This document shows positions 9,871 through 19,937 of a stretch of DNA of 64,000 bases, piece by piece; positions within the stretch are counted from its first letter, which is position 1; each line of letters opens with the position of its first letter. The DNA is taken from the NCBI GenBank assembly GCA_027488905.1, contig JAIYAT010000039.1:1-64000 (forward strand), in the 5' to 3' direction. Below the pieces are notes generated by a model. The model did not search any database. It was not told where the DNA came from and saw only the letters and a program-made list of their open reading frames with translations. The position numbers were made by a program, and so were the translations under genes. The stretch comes from Bacteroidota bacterium. GTDB taxonomy: Bacteria > Bacteroidota > Bacteroidia > UKL13-3.

Positions 9871-9878
9871 CAAATTTA
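9871..9878 (-). promoter_or_regulatory. Possible -7 box for the YhiN-like gene
   Basis: The minus strand reads TAAATTTG, 28 bases before the ATG at 9842. No clear -33 element. Confidence 0.3.
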
Positions 9879-9890
9879 GGAGAAATCATT

Positions 9891-9898
9891 TATGTTTG
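9891..9898 (+). promoter_or_regulatory. Possible -7 box for the DUF2723 gene
   Basis: TATGTTTG followed by C matches the consensus and lies 37 bases before the ATG at 9936. No TTTG is seen at the expected -33 spacing. Confidence 0.35.
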
Positions 9899-9935
9899 CC
9901 TTTCTTCGTTAATAGCGCATAATTATTTTGAACGC

Positions 9936-12900
9936 ATGAACAAATATAACCTGTTAAACAGTGTACTCGGATGGCTGCTTTTTGCAGTATCTTTAGTCAC
10001 CTACACGCTCACCCTTGAGCCAACTGTAAGCTTCTGGGATTGTGGAGAATTTATCTCTGCTTCCTATCGTTTGCAAATCTGTCACCCTCCTGGAGCGCCG
10101 CTCTTCTTGATGATAGGAAGAGTTTTTAGTTTGATGGCCTCAGACCCTAGTAAAGTTGCCTTTTGGGTAAACATGGTCTCTGCAGTAACCAGCGCACTCA
10201 CTGTAATGTTTATGTTTTGGACCATCACTCACCTTGCAAAGAAGATTTTAAATAAAGATGGCAAAGAACTTGAATTCTGGAATACAGTTTCCATCATGGG
10301 CGCAGGAGCGGTTGGTGCTTTAACGCTTAACTTTTCAGATACCTTTTGGTTTTCGGCTGTTGAAGCAGAGGTATATGCCTCTTCAAGTTTCTTTACAACC
10401 CTAACTTTTTGGTGCATTCTAAAGTGGGAAAACGTTGCACATGAAAAGGATGCAAGCAAGTGGTTAGTGCTTATTGCCTATCTTATTGGTTTAGCTATTG
10501 GCGTCCATTTGTTAAACTTACTTGTTATCCCTGCGATAGTTTACGTTTATTACTTTAAAAAATACAAATACACCCGAAACGGTTTTCTTGGAGCTTCTGC
10601 TGTAGCTATTTTAGCTATTGGAATTGTTCAATTTGGATTAATCCCAGGCTTACCAGGCATTGCTACTAAATTAGATTACTTTGCTGTAAACTCTTTGGGA
10701 TTAAGCTTTAACTCGGGCGCTCTGCTCTTAATTTTATTATTAATTACACTTTTTGCTTCTTTCTTACATTATACACATACCAAAAGTGCCATTAGCCTTT
10801 ATGTAGCAATTGCTGCATATGGTATTATGTTCATAAGCAATTTGGTCATTAACTTTCACTTTAGTTCATTAATACTTTGGGGAGCAATGACTGGCGCTAT
10901 TTATTTCTTTGTGTTCAAAAAGAAAGCAGCCATGGATGTAATCAATCTTATTGTGCTTTCTATCAGCTTCGTAATTGTTGGCTACTCTTCTTACGCAATG
11001 ATTATCATTCGTTCTTTGGCAAATCCACCAATTGACATGAACGACCCTGAACAACCTTTCTCTTTATTAAGTTACTTAAACCGCGAACAATACGGTGAAA
11101 ATCCACTTCTTTATGGTCAGTATTTCTATGCTAGACCCATTAGATATGATGATGGTGACATGCAATATGCCAAAGGTTTTGATGGAAAATATGTTGAAGC
11201 AGGTACAAAAAAGAAGGCAGTTTACGACCCAAAAGATTGTACAATCCTACCGCGTATGTGGGCGGATAGAGCTGATTACGTAAGAGCATATAGAGATTGG
11301 GAAAAAATTCCTGAAGGTAAAAACAAAGTTAGCTTTGGAAAAAATATCGACTTTATGCTTAGCTACCAATTGGGTTTCATGTATTGGCGCTATTTCTTCT
11401 GGAATTTCATTGGAAGACAAAATGATGAGCAAGGTTATGGTGAACTTACTAGAGGAAATTGGATCAGTGGCGTTAACTTTATTGATGAATGGCGCTTAGG
11501 TCCTCAAAAGAATATGCCAGAAACAATGGCAAACAATAAAGCCAAAAACACCTATTTCTTCTTACCCTTAATTTTAGGAATTATTGGTTTAGTGTACCAT
11601 TTCAAGAAATCAAAGGAAGATGCAATCATTGTTTCAACTTTATTCCTCTTCACGGGTTTTTTCATTATTCTTTACCTAAACTTCCCGGCACATCAGCCTA
11701 GAGAAAGGGATTATGCTTACGTAGGTTCATACCAAACCTTTATGATTTGGATTGGTCTAGGTGTTTTAGGATTGGTTGATTGGTTGAGTAAGAAAATCAA
11801 TAAAAACACCGCTGCTGTTGGCGCAACTGTAATTAGTTTAGCAGCTGTTCCTGTATTAATGGGCCAGCAAAATTGGGATGACCATAACAGAAGTAACCGC
11901 TTTACTGCTTTGGCATTTGCAGAAGACTATCTAAACTCATGTGCTAAAGATGCCATTCTATTTACAAATGGTGATAATGATACCTATCCGCTTTGGTATG
12001 CCCAAAACGTAGAAAATATTAGAAGTGATGTGCGCGTAATTAATATGAGCTTACTAAACACAGACTGGTATGCAGATGGACTTAAACGCCAAGCTTACGA
12101 CAGCAAACCAGTAGAATTTAGCATGACACCAGAAAAATATAAGCAAGGAACAAGGGATTATGTGGTTTTCTTCGAAAATCCAGAACTTGCTAGAAGATAT
12201 GGTATCAATACGCAAGATTATTATCCATTAAAGAATATTCTGGCCTTTATTAATGATGATGCTGACCCAATGGGTACAGTGGCTACACAAGGTGGTGATG
12301 CACTTAGATATTACCCAACAAAAAAGTTTAGCTTAATTGTAAATCGTCAAGAATGTTTAAAAAATGGTGTGGTTCAACCAGAAGACGAACAATTCATGGT
12401 AGATACCATTCGTTGGGAAATTGGAAATAATAACCTCCTAAAAGCTGATTTGATATTATTAGACATTATAGCATCTAATATCAATACCAGACCTATTTAT
12501 TGGGCTATAACCACAGGTAATGATGTTTATCTTAACCTAACCAAATACTTCCAACTAGAAGGTTTAACCTACAGATTGGTGCCTATTACAAGCGAGGTTC
12601 AAAGAGATGGTACTACTGGTAGAATCAACTCAAACATTCTTTACAAGAACATAATGGAGAAGTTTAAATGGGGAAATATGGCTGAAGACAATGTTTATCT
12701 TGATGAAACTATTCTAAGACAAACTAAGAACTTTAGAAATATTTTCTACCGTTTAAGTGAGCAACTCACCCTAGAAGGTAGAAAAGATTCTGCTGTAAAA
12801 GTATTGGACTATTGTTTACAAGTGATGCCGCATAAGCAAGTGGCCTACGATGTTTTTGTAGTGCGTATTTTGGAAGGTTATTACCAAGCTGGCGCTACTG

Positions 12901-13118
12901 AAAAGGCGAATACCTTAGCCAAGGAATTACTAAGAATTCATGAAGAAAATGCTAAATATTTCCTCTCATTTAAAGGAAAGAAAAATAGCGTGCGCCAAGA
13001 TTTGGAAGACAATGTTCAAATACTAAATTATATCTGGCAAGTAGTTGATTTTCACAAACAAACCGAATTAGCAGCAGATTTTAGAAAACGCATCGATACG
13101 CTGCAAGTTGGATTGTAA
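9936..13118 (+). CDS. DUF2723 (TMEM260-like) polytopic membrane protein
   Basis: 1060 residues. The N-terminal half has at least ten membrane segments. It carries the DUF2723 signature near residues 28-55: LEPTVSFWDCGEFI, then HPPGAPLF. The acidic residues in DCGEF resemble the catalytic loop of GT-C glycosyltransferases, and the animal homologue TMEM260 is a protein O-mannosyltransferase. A glycosyltransferase role for the bacterial protein is therefore an inference. The C-terminal ~500 residues are soluble and end with helical TPR-like sequence (ILEGYYQAGATEKANTLAKE). The length is usual for Bacteroidota members. rlmB starts 2 bases after its stop, so the two are probably co-transcribed. 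Confidence 0.85.
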   Translation: MNKYNLLNSVLGWLLFAVSLVTYTLTLEPTVSFWDCGEFISASYRLQICHPPGAPLFLMIGRVFSLMASDPSKVAFWVNMVSAVTSALTVMFMFWTITHLAKKILNKDGKELEFWNTVSIMGAGAVGALTLNFSDTFWFSAVEAEVYASSSFFTTLTFWCILKWENVAHEKDASKWLVLIAYLIGLAIGVHLLNLLVIPAIVYVYYFKKYKYTRNGFLGASAVAILAIGIVQFGLIPGLPGIATKLDYFAVNSLGLSFNSGALLLILLLITLFASFLHYTHTKSAISLYVAIAAYGIMFISNLVINFHFSSLILWGAMTGAIYFFVFKKKAAMDVINLIVLSISFVIVGYSSYAMIIIRSLANPPIDMNDPEQPFSLLSYLNREQYGENPLLYGQYFYARPIRYDDGDMQYAKGFDGKYVEAGTKKKAVYDPKDCTILPRMWADRADYVRAYRDWEKIPEGKNKVSFGKNIDFMLSYQLGFMYWRYFFWNFIGRQNDEQGYGELTRGNWISGVNFIDEWRLGPQKNMPETMANNKAKNTYFFLPLILGIIGLVYHFKKSKEDAIIVSTLFLFTGFFIILYLNFPAHQPRERDYAYVGSYQTFMIWIGLGVLGLVDWLSKKINKNTAAVGATVISLAAVPVLMGQQNWDDHNRSNRFTALAFAEDYLNSCAKDAILFTNGDNDTYPLWYAQNVENIRSDVRVINMSLLNTDWYADGLKRQAYDSKPVEFSMTPEKYKQGTRDYVVFFENPELARRYGINTQDYYPLKNILAFINDDADPMGTVATQGGDALRYYPTKKFSLIVNRQECLKNGVVQPEDEQFMVDTIRWEIGNNNLLKADLILLDIIASNINTRPIYWAITTGNDVYLNLTKYFQLEGLTYRLVPITSEVQRDGTTGRINSNILYKNIMEKFKWGNMAEDNVYLDETILRQTKNFRNIFYRLSEQLTLEGRKDSAVKVLDYCLQVMPHKQVAYDVFVVRILEGYYQAGATEKANTLAKELLRIHEENAKYFLSFKGKKNSVRQDLEDNVQILNYIWQVVDFHKQTELAADFRKRIDTLQVGL

Positions 13119-13120
13119 GA

Positions 13121-13852
13121 ATGAAAGAAAATATTATCTACGGAACCCATGCCGTTAAAGAAGCCTTGGATGCTGGTAAAGACCTTATCAAAATCCAAGT
13201 CATGAAAGGCATTTTTAACCCTGCGCTCGACGAATTGCTTAAAGCAGCTCGTGGAGCGCAGGTTCCGGTTCAAACCGTACCAAAAGAAAAGTTTTTTAAC
13301 TTAAAAGATAAGAATCACCAAGGGGTTATGGCTTTTTCATCCCCCATTTCTTATCATAGTTTAGAACAAATTATTCCTTCGCTTTTCGAACAAGGTGAAA
13401 CCCCTTTTATTCTAATCTTAGATGGTGTTAAAGATGTTAGAAACCTTGGTGCCATTGCGAGAACCGCCTTGTGTGCAGGCGTACATGCACTTGTAGTTCC
13501 TCTCACAGATACAGCACCTGTGAATGAGGATGCCATCAAAACATCGGCAGGTGCTTTACATAAACTGCCCGTTTGCAGAGAAAAACACCTTAAAACTACG
13601 CTTGAATATTTAAATCAATCTGGCTTTACAACTGTGGCTTGTACAGAAAAAGCCAAAGATTCAATTAGCCAAACCGATTTAACAGGACCTTTAGCCATTA
13701 TCATGGGTGGAGAAGAAACAGGTATAAGTATAGAATTAATTAAAAAATGCTCGGCATTGGCGCAAATTCCAATGAATTTTGGTGTTAGCTCGCTAAATGT
13801 ATCTGTGGCAGCAGGCATCATTATGTATGAAGCTTTAATGCAACGCAGTTAA
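13121..13852 (+). CDS. rlmB: 23S rRNA 2'-O-ribose methyltransferase of the SpoU/TrmH family (RlmB type)
   Basis: 243 residues. The N-terminal substrate-binding domain begins IYGTHAVKEAL. The C-terminal SPOUT knot domain carries all three family motifs: VRNLGAIARTA, IMGGEETGIS, and IPM followed by SSLNVSVAAGI. RlmB methylates G2251 of 23S rRNA in E. coli. Paralogues such as TrmH-like enzymes are not fully excluded, but the IYGTHAV opening favours RlmB. It follows the DUF2723 gene at 2 bases and overlaps the convergent fusion gene by 4 bases. One GGTTCAAACC site lies inside. Confidence 0.9.
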   Translation: MKENIIYGTHAVKEALDAGKDLIKIQVMKGIFNPALDELLKAARGAQVPVQTVPKEKFFNLKDKNHQGVMAFSSPISYHSLEQIIPSLFEQGETPFILILDGVKDVRNLGAIARTALCAGVHALVVPLTDTAPVNEDAIKTSAGALHKLPVCREKHLKTTLEYLNQSGFTTVACTEKAKDSISQTDLTGPLAIIMGGEETGISIELIKKCSALAQIPMNFGVSSLNVSVAAGIIMYEALMQRS

Positions 13853-15699
13853 TACAAAACTCTAAATCGTAAGGTCTCGGCTATTCCTTTTAAATCTTCA
13901 ATTGCTTTTGGTGGATAGGCTTTACTTACATCTGTAATTACATATCCAATAGTATCGGTTGTTTTTAAATATTGACCCAACACGTTAATGCTGTAGGAGG
14001 CCAAAATATGGTTTATTTGAGCTAAAACCCCTGGTTTATTTTCGTGAATATGAATAAACCTATGCAGTTGATGCATGCTTGGCAAATGAACTAAGGGTAA
14101 GTTTAAACTCCCGCTAGTGGCGCCAGTATTGATATATTCTAACAAATATTCGCTTAACGATGCTGCAATATTTGCCTGCGTTTGTTGTGTCTTTAACCTT
14201 TCTCTATATCCAACTTTTACTAATTCACTTTCTTTTAAAATGGCGAAATTCTTCTCTTCTAAAACATCTGCATAAAAACCAGAAAGCCTGCCAGCTTTAA
14301 GCATGTCTTTTACCGCCAAAAAATCAATGCAAGCATCGTATCCCAAATGAATTAAAATGCTTTCTTTAGGCAATAAATTCAATTCCTTAGGGCCAATGTT
14401 TAGTTGCCCAATAAAACGACGGCCCGCAACCACTACTACCAACTCACACTTGCGCAATAAATCACTTAATGTTCTAACTTGCTTAGCATTCCCAATGGCT
14501 GGTTTGTGGTCAATATCATAATAATAAACCTCCAAACCCAAATGAGCTGCCATTACGGATAACAAGGAGCCACTGTGTCCATACCCAATAATACCAAGCT
14601 TTTTACCAAATAATTCTTGTTGCTTTTGCCTCGAAAATTGTAATAAATATAATAAGGCCAATTCGGCAACACTTCGAGTATGCGCATAACTGCTGCTAAA
14701 AAATCCTATTCCTGCTTTTGCAAACTTAAGGTTGGTTTCGGTTTGAACCGACTCGCCCCAAATTCCGGCCGCTAATACCTTGTTTTTAGGTTCAAGAATA
14801 AACGAACTCACTGTGCCCCTTTTATCTAATTCTGGTTCAAACAAAACAATATTCACAGAGCCACCCTTTGGGCTACTTTTCAATTGCGATAACAAATCAT
14901 ACTTCTCTACCTGATAACCTTCTCTTTTAAAATATACTTCTGCTTGCCAAGTTAATTTGCCCACCAATAAAGCACTAATGCGCGATTTTGGATAAGAAAT
15001 AGACATGGGTAAATGCTGTTTAAATAGAATTTCATCTAAACTTGGCGCCACTTTTCTAGACTTTGTAATCACACTTGGCCGGCTTACATTTTCGGTATAA
15101 GCATAAAATTCATTGGCCATACCCGATTCAAAAACCTCCAAATCTGTAAAGCCATCTCCAATCATAATTACGTTTCCGCTTAATTTGAGCTGCTTAAGTA
15201 ATTTAACTTTTCCTTGGGCTTGGGCCAATAAATTGGTTTCATCTGCCCCAATGATATTGTTTTTCTTATCGTATATAAATGTATTGGCATATATGCAATC
15301 AGCATCAATGTGATAGGTTTTTACGATAGGATCAATAAATTCCTTAAAACCTCCAGAAATTATTAAGACGTTTCCTTTGTGTGTTTTGAAAAACTGTTTG
15401 TTTCTAACAAATGAAGCGCTTACGCGCTTCCTAAGTCTATTCACCAATAAGTTTAAATGATACTTCTTTGCTGAAAGCAGTGCAATCCTTGCCTTTAATG
15501 ATTTCCCAAAAGGCATTTTGCCTTCCATGGCAAGTTCTGTAAGTTGCTTTATTTTTTCTATTAAAATGTCCCGCTCTGGGTCATTTTCTAAGCTAATGGC
15601 TGCCAACTCCTCCATCGCCTCAACTTGCGTAAAGGTGCTGTCAAAGTCGAATACATACCAAGTTTTTTTCAATCTAGTCTTTAAGAAACTTCTGTACAA
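13849..15699 (-). CDS. Fusion of SerB-like HAD phosphatase, PGDH-like dehydrogenase and ACT domain
   Basis: 616 residues. The N-terminal ~225 residues form a phosphoserine-phosphatase-type HAD domain. Motif I is DFDST (Asp18, Asp20), motif II is IISGG near 114, and motif III/IV is GDGFTDLE at 181-188. The middle (about 285-520) is a D-isomer hydroxyacid dehydrogenase fold with a Rossmann motif GIIGYGHSG at 369-377. The C-terminal ~70 residues are an ACT domain (HENKPGVLAQIN). Together they suggest serine biosynthesis from 3-phosphoglycerate with feedback regulation. In my alignment the dehydrogenase lacks the usual catalytic Arg (Tyr454 instead) and His (Asn510 instead). There is no ATG before the first HAD motif. 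Translation must begin at a TTG, either 15699 or 15672, both at the end of the upstream gene, implying coupling. Confidence 0.8.
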   Translation of the reverse strand: MYRSFLKTRLKKTWYVFDFDSTFTQVEAMEELAAISLENDPERDILIEKIKQLTELAMEGKMPFGKSLKARIALLSAKKYHLNLLVNRLRKRVSASFVRNKQFFKTHKGNVLIISGGFKEFIDPIVKTYHIDADCIYANTFIYDKKNNIIGADETNLLAQAQGKVKLLKQLKLSGNVIMIGDGFTDLEVFESGMANEFYAYTENVSRPSVITKSRKVAPSLDEILFKQHLPMSISYPKSRISALLVGKLTWQAEVYFKREGYQVEKYDLLSQLKSSPKGGSVNIVLFEPELDKRGTVSSFILEPKNKVLAAGIWGESVQTETNLKFAKAGIGFFSSSYAHTRSVAELALLYLLQFSRQKQQELFGKKLGIIGYGHSGSLLSVMAAHLGLEVYYYDIDHKPAIGNAKQVRTLSDLLRKCELVVVVAGRRFIGQLNIGPKELNLLPKESILIHLGYDACIDFLAVKDMLKAGRLSGFYADVLEEKNFAILKESELVKVGYRERLKTQQTQANIAASLSEYLLEYINTGATSGSLNLPLVHLPSMHQLHRFIHIHENKPGVLAQINHILASYSINVLGQYLKTTDTIGYVITDVSKAYPPKAIEDLKGIAETLRFRVLY

Positions 15700-16357
15700 T
15701 CATGCCCTTATCTGTTTGAGCATATAATACATAAAGGCCATTTCCCAAATTACTCACATCAATACTGCTTTGTAAAATTCCACCTTCTTGGGCTAATCTT
15801 CCGCTTAGGTCGTAAATTTTGTAGGCAGTTGGATTTACCCCTCCAATGTATAACATGGTGCTAGCAGGAATTGGATATAATCTGTAGTCATGAACGCTTA
15901 GCTTTGGCAATCCAATTCCAGTTCCATCATAATCAATAATTACACGAAGTAAATCCTGTCCATTCAATAAATCAGCACTTGTAACACCTTGTAAGTTGCC
16001 TAATTTAATCGTGAAATCTTTCTTTCCCCAAAAAGTGGTATTGGGAACAAAATTATAAGCAATTTTTTTGCGATTTGAGGAATCAAATATATTGGTACCA
16101 ATAGGGAAAGTCCACTTCGAGGTACTCATATTAAAATCTATACCAGCCTTAGCAGTTCCATCAATTACAAAAATATCTGCTCCAACCTCAAAATCTAGTG
16201 TGTCATTATTTTGTGGCCATACCAATAATAACAAATGTGCCTTAGGGTCATTTACATTCCAGTTATCATAGTCAATCTGACCAAAACCAAACCTAGTCTG
16301 GGCTTTTAAGCCAACTGCAAGGAATAAAACGGCAACTATTAGTATAACTTTTTTCAT
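15674..16357 (-). CDS. Small type IX-secreted protein
   Basis: 227 residues. The signal peptide (MKKVILIVAVLFLAVGLKAQ) is followed by a ~120-residue beta-rich domain with Calx-beta-like features (GTAKAGIDF...). A type A sorting domain follows, with RLYPIPASTMLYIGG, YKIYDLSGRL and NGLYVLYAQ near the end. The mature function is unknown. The 3' end overlaps the start of the SerB/PGDH-like fusion by up to 26 bases in another frame, so the two are probably transcribed together even though their functions look unrelated. Confidence 0.8.
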   Translation of the reverse strand: MKKVILIVAVLFLAVGLKAQTRFGFGQIDYDNWNVNDPKAHLLLLVWPQNNDTLDFEVGADIFVIDGTAKAGIDFNMSTSKWTFPIGTNIFDSSNRKKIAYNFVPNTTFWGKKDFTIKLGNLQGVTSADLLNGQDLLRVIIDYDGTGIGLPKLSVHDYRLYPIPASTMLYIGGVNPTAYKIYDLSGRLAQEGGILQSSIDVSNLGNGLYVLYAQTDKGMIVQKFLKD

Positions 16358-16460
16358 ACAATTTATTTTTTGATTAATCTACTCAATCAGAATTACAAGT
16401 TTAATAAAATATTTGATGTAAAAAAATCCAATTTGGTTGCAATCCAAGCTTTTGTCTGAT

Positions 16461-17939
16461 TTATTTTTTTGATTGCTTTACAATAACCAATCGCTGACCG
16501 ATAAAAACCACCTCATTTTCCAAGTTATTTGTTGCTTTAATATCTTGAATACTTAAGCCATACGTCTTGGCAATTTTAAATAATGTCTCTCCTTGTCTAA
16601 CGATATGAACGCCCGGTGTACTTTGTGGTTCCTTGGTATCGGCATTAGAAATTGCTGGGTTAATAATTAAACGCTGACCCGCCTCAATTGCATCCGATGT
16701 CAATAGATTTAAATACATGATTGCATCTACTCGAATCCCATATTTTTTACCAATGCTATATAAAGTTTCTCCCCTTTGAACGGTATGAAAAAAACTTAAA
16801 TTTTCCTTGAAATCCTGAATACTGTCCAATGATGTAACGGTTTCAACTGTTTTACTTGTTTCTATGTTTTGCTGAATATTGTCGTAAACCTTGTTGTCAT
16901 AAGTTGTGTCTATAGGCTTTGGTTCAGCAATATCAATAATTATAGTATCAACTTTTGATTTAACCTTTAGGGTGTCAATTGAAACCAATTTAGGCGCATT
17001 ATCACGTTTGGTTTTCAAATAAATCAATTCTCCTACCGCAGGTTGTTGCCCGCTCAACAGCTGATTCCTTTCTAAAAGTTTGTCAAGCTTTACCGCATAT
17101 CTTTGGCTTATCCAATGTAGTGTTTCAGCGCCTGTAACCAAATGATAAAGGCTATCCGACTTATTTCTTTTAGTTTTTAAATAAACTGTATCTCCTTCCT
17201 TACAAACAGCATCTTTTTCTAAATCATTAAATCTATATAATTGATAAACCTTCAAATCATAATTCATGGCAATTTGAGCATAACTCTCATTTGCATTGGC
17301 TATTACGCCAATTACACCATTATTGTGAATTTCCTTACCACGACTTTTTATTAACTCCTCCTTATCATTTTTTAGCTCTTTATCTTCTTCTTCACTTAAC
17401 TTTATACCATCAAACTTATGAAGCTTATGCTTATCAATAAAAGTTATAAGCAACTCTGCATACTGCGGGTTAGTGGCATAGCCTGCCTTTTTAAGTCCAT
17501 AAGCCCAACCCTTATAATCTGTTTTATCTAAATCAAACAAAAATGCATACCGAGGATTATTCATTAAAAAATCTGAATGGTCTCGGTAGCTATCTATGGC
17601 TGCATCGTACTTTCTAAAGCACTCTTGCAAGGCATCATCGTCTTCAAAGATGGTTTTACCCGTCCAGGTTTTTTTGCACTTAATACCAAAATGATTATTG
17701 CCTTCAACAGCTAACCGGCTGTTTCCATTGCCACTTTCTAATATTCCTTGAGCCAGCGTAATACTTGCAGGAATCTTGCTTCTGTACATTTCATCCACTG
17801 CAATAGCACTGTATTTCTCTATATATTGATCTACGGTTTGCTTTGGCATACTAGGCACTTTAACCGGAAAGGTGTCGGTTTGAGCCAACATTGCCAATGG
17901 AATAATGCAGCAAAATAGGTTCAGCAGTTTTTTCTTCAT
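16461..17939 (-). CDS. LysM peptidoglycan glucosaminidase (GH73-like)
   Basis: 492 residues from the ATG at 17939, which gives a clean signal peptide ending MLAQ and fits the promoter just upstream; a longer frame exists but is unlikely. The N-terminal domain (about 35-190) is an N-acetylglucosaminidase of the GH73/FlgJ type: SITLAQGILESGNG with candidate catalytic Glu68, then NNHFGIKC and WAYGLKKAGYATNPQYA. The C-terminal half has about four LysM peptidoglycan-binding repeats, the last two with QRGETLYSI and RQGETLFKI. It probably cleaves the glycan strand of the cell wall during growth or division. Confidence 0.88.
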   Translation of the reverse strand: MKKKLLNLFCCIIPLAMLAQTDTFPVKVPSMPKQTVDQYIEKYSAIAVDEMYRSKIPASITLAQGILESGNGNSRLAVEGNNHFGIKCKKTWTGKTIFEDDDALQECFRKYDAAIDSYRDHSDFLMNNPRYAFLFDLDKTDYKGWAYGLKKAGYATNPQYAELLITFIDKHKLHKFDGIKLSEEEDKELKNDKEELIKSRGKEIHNNGVIGVIANANESYAQIAMNYDLKVYQLYRFNDLEKDAVCKEGDTVYLKTKRNKSDSLYHLVTGAETLHWISQRYAVKLDKLLERNQLLSGQQPAVGELIYLKTKRDNAPKLVSIDTLKVKSKVDTIIIDIAEPKPIDTTYDNKVYDNIQQNIETSKTVETVTSLDSIQDFKENLSFFHTVQRGETLYSIGKKYGIRVDAIMYLNLLTSDAIEAGQRLIINPAISNADTKEPQSTPGVHIVRQGETLFKIAKTYGLSIQDIKATNNLENEVVFIGQRLVIVKQSKK

Positions 17940-17948
17940 CTCAACTGA

Positions 17949-17975
17949 CAAAAGTAGTGCTCTAAATAAGGCCAA
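17949..17975 (-). promoter_or_regulatory. Promoter of the LysM glucosaminidase gene, very short leader
   Basis: On the minus strand, TTG (17973-17975), 16 bases of spacer, then TACTTTTG (17949-17956). The box ends 9 bases before the ATG at 17939, so the transcript would start close to the start codon. This supports the start chosen. Confidence 0.5.
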
Positions 17976-18046
17976 CCATAAGCATTTTCTAACAAAAAAT
18001 ATGAGCTGTATAGTTTTATAAGCAAACCTAAATTTCTTAAAATAAA

Positions 18047-18054
18047 TATATTTG
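18047..18054 (+). promoter_or_regulatory. -7 box immediately before the start of the 18061 membrane protein gene
   Basis: TATATTTG followed by C, ending 6 bases before the ATG at 18061. The TTG at 18052 that could extend the frame lies inside the box and is unlikely to be the start. No obvious -33. Confidence 0.45.
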
Positions 18055-18060
18055 CTCAAT

Positions 18061-19794
18061 ATGGCATTAAAACACTTTAATCATTTTATTAAAGAACTAG
18101 CTTTAATGCTGGCCTTTGTTTTCATTATGTTGTGGGGATTTACTAGTCGCAAAGATTTTATTCATGCAGATGCTTATGGATACTACGATTACCTGCCTTC
18201 AATTTTTCTTCATAAAGATATCAATAGGGTAGATAAACCAAGAAATACACATCCTTTAATTTATTCCAGAATAGATCAAAATTACGCTTACAATAATCTT
18301 GGCAATCTTAGGGTAAATAAATACTCCTGTGGAACTGCTGTGTTTATACTTCCTTTTTATTTACCGCTTCAATTGGTAAGACAAGTTCTTGGTTATGTTG
18401 ATTCAGGTTATGAGTTACCCTATCAAGTTATGGTCTTATTTGCCTCAATATTCTGGTTGATCATCGGTCTCGTTTTCCTTCGGAAAACGCTTATTCAGTT
18501 AAATGTAGAAAGTAATTTGATTTTTCTTGTTCAGCTTTCCATCCTATTTGCTACTCCATTTACCCACTACGCGTGGTTTGATGCAGGATTTAGCCATGTT
18601 TTTTCCTTTACAGCTGTTTCTCTTTTCTGTTATTCTACGATATCCTTCTTCTACCAAAACAAATCAAAATTTATACTTCTAATGGGTCTTTTAATGGGAG
18701 TAATAATCCTTTTAAGACCTATAAATTTCTTAGTGGTTTTTTCAATCCCTCTATTAGTAGGCAATGCCAACAATTTAACTGTTCTATTTAGAAACATATT
18801 TAAATCTTGGAAGTTGCTTTTAATTGCCCTTGTTATCTTTGGTTTTACCCTATTTCTGCAATGTTTTTTATGGTATTTACAAACTGGTAATCTCATTGTA
18901 TACAGTTATCAAAATGAAAGCTTTTACTTTGATAACCCCCAACTTATAAACGCTTGGTTCAGCTATCAAAAAGGCCTTTATATTTATACTCCTTTGCTCC
19001 TCCTCTTTCAACTGCTCACAATTTGGGCTGGGGTTAAAAAAAACAAATATTTCATAACTTACTATATTCTCTACTTTTTGGCTATTTCTTATGTTTTCAG
19101 TTGTTGGTGGAGCTGGTTCTATGGAGGTTCTTACGGCCAACGCGTATATTTAGACTATCTCCCCATTTTAGTTTTACCTGTTTCCTTGATACACTTTAAA
19201 ACTAGGTGGCTGTCTAAATTGGTTTTAGGTTTAATAATTGCCCTATCAATTGTACTAAACTTAATCCAAACTTGGCAACACCAAGAGTACATTTTGCATT
19301 GGGACCAAATGAACAAAGAAAAGTATTGGCAAGTTTTTTTAAGAACCTCAAGTCCTTATAAAGGTTGGGTTTGGAAACAAAAATGTGGTGAACCTAGTAC
19401 AACTGTTACTCAGGTTTTAAGCATTCCAAATTTCAAATCTGCAGGGAATATTTCAGATACATTAATGGCTTCAAATGCCTTTAATTTTGTTGGGTTTGAA
19501 AATGGTGATGAACTTCGTCTGTCGCTTTATCATAACTTTCCACATGAACTTAGAACCGAAATAGCCATTTTTGCAAAGGATACTATTACAGGTAAAACCA
19601 TCTTTTGGGAACAAAAATATCTATTGCAATTTTGTAACGAAACTCCTGGAACTTACCAAAAAGGGGACTATTGGTTCAAACCGAAAAGCCTTAACACAAT
19701 TGCAAATGCAAAGTTATACTTAATAGCCTACAATTTGCAAAAGGGCGATTCTCTTCAAAATATTTTAATTCAAACAATTGCTGCTCCAAAATAA
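18061..19794 (+). CDS. Polytopic membrane protein, possibly GT-C glycosyltransferase-like
   Basis: 577 residues from the ATG at 18061. About ten membrane segments span residues 10-400, followed by a ~170-residue soluble beta-rich C-terminal domain. The first extracytoplasmic loop contains HADAYGYYDYLPS, placed like the acidic loop of GT-C glycosyltransferases, and RVNKYSCGTAVFILPFY follows. I do not recognise a named family. A lipid-linked sugar transferase is the best guess from topology alone. It is divergent from the LysM glucosaminidase gene. Confidence 0.7.
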   Translation: MALKHFNHFIKELALMLAFVFIMLWGFTSRKDFIHADAYGYYDYLPSIFLHKDINRVDKPRNTHPLIYSRIDQNYAYNNLGNLRVNKYSCGTAVFILPFYLPLQLVRQVLGYVDSGYELPYQVMVLFASIFWLIIGLVFLRKTLIQLNVESNLIFLVQLSILFATPFTHYAWFDAGFSHVFSFTAVSLFCYSTISFFYQNKSKFILLMGLLMGVIILLRPINFLVVFSIPLLVGNANNLTVLFRNIFKSWKLLLIALVIFGFTLFLQCFLWYLQTGNLIVYSYQNESFYFDNPQLINAWFSYQKGLYIYTPLLLLFQLLTIWAGVKKNKYFITYYILYFLAISYVFSCWWSWFYGGSYGQRVYLDYLPILVLPVSLIHFKTRWLSKLVLGLIIALSIVLNLIQTWQHQEYILHWDQMNKEKYWQVFLRTSSPYKGWVWKQKCGEPSTTVTQVLSIPNFKSAGNISDTLMASNAFNFVGFENGDELRLSLYHNFPHELRTEIAIFAKDTITGKTIFWEQKYLLQFCNETPGTYQKGDYWFKPKSLNTIANAKLYLIAYNLQKGDSLQNILIQTIAAPK

Positions 19795-19937
19795 TCCTCA
19801 ATTCTTACTTTAGCTTAGATAAATGGAGATTAAATGAGCTCTATTGCTTTAATCCTCATTATGTATAAATTTGTTCCTTACAACTTTTAGGAAAATTTAA
19901 AGTCAGGAATGGTGTTTTTATTCTACACTTAACCGTT

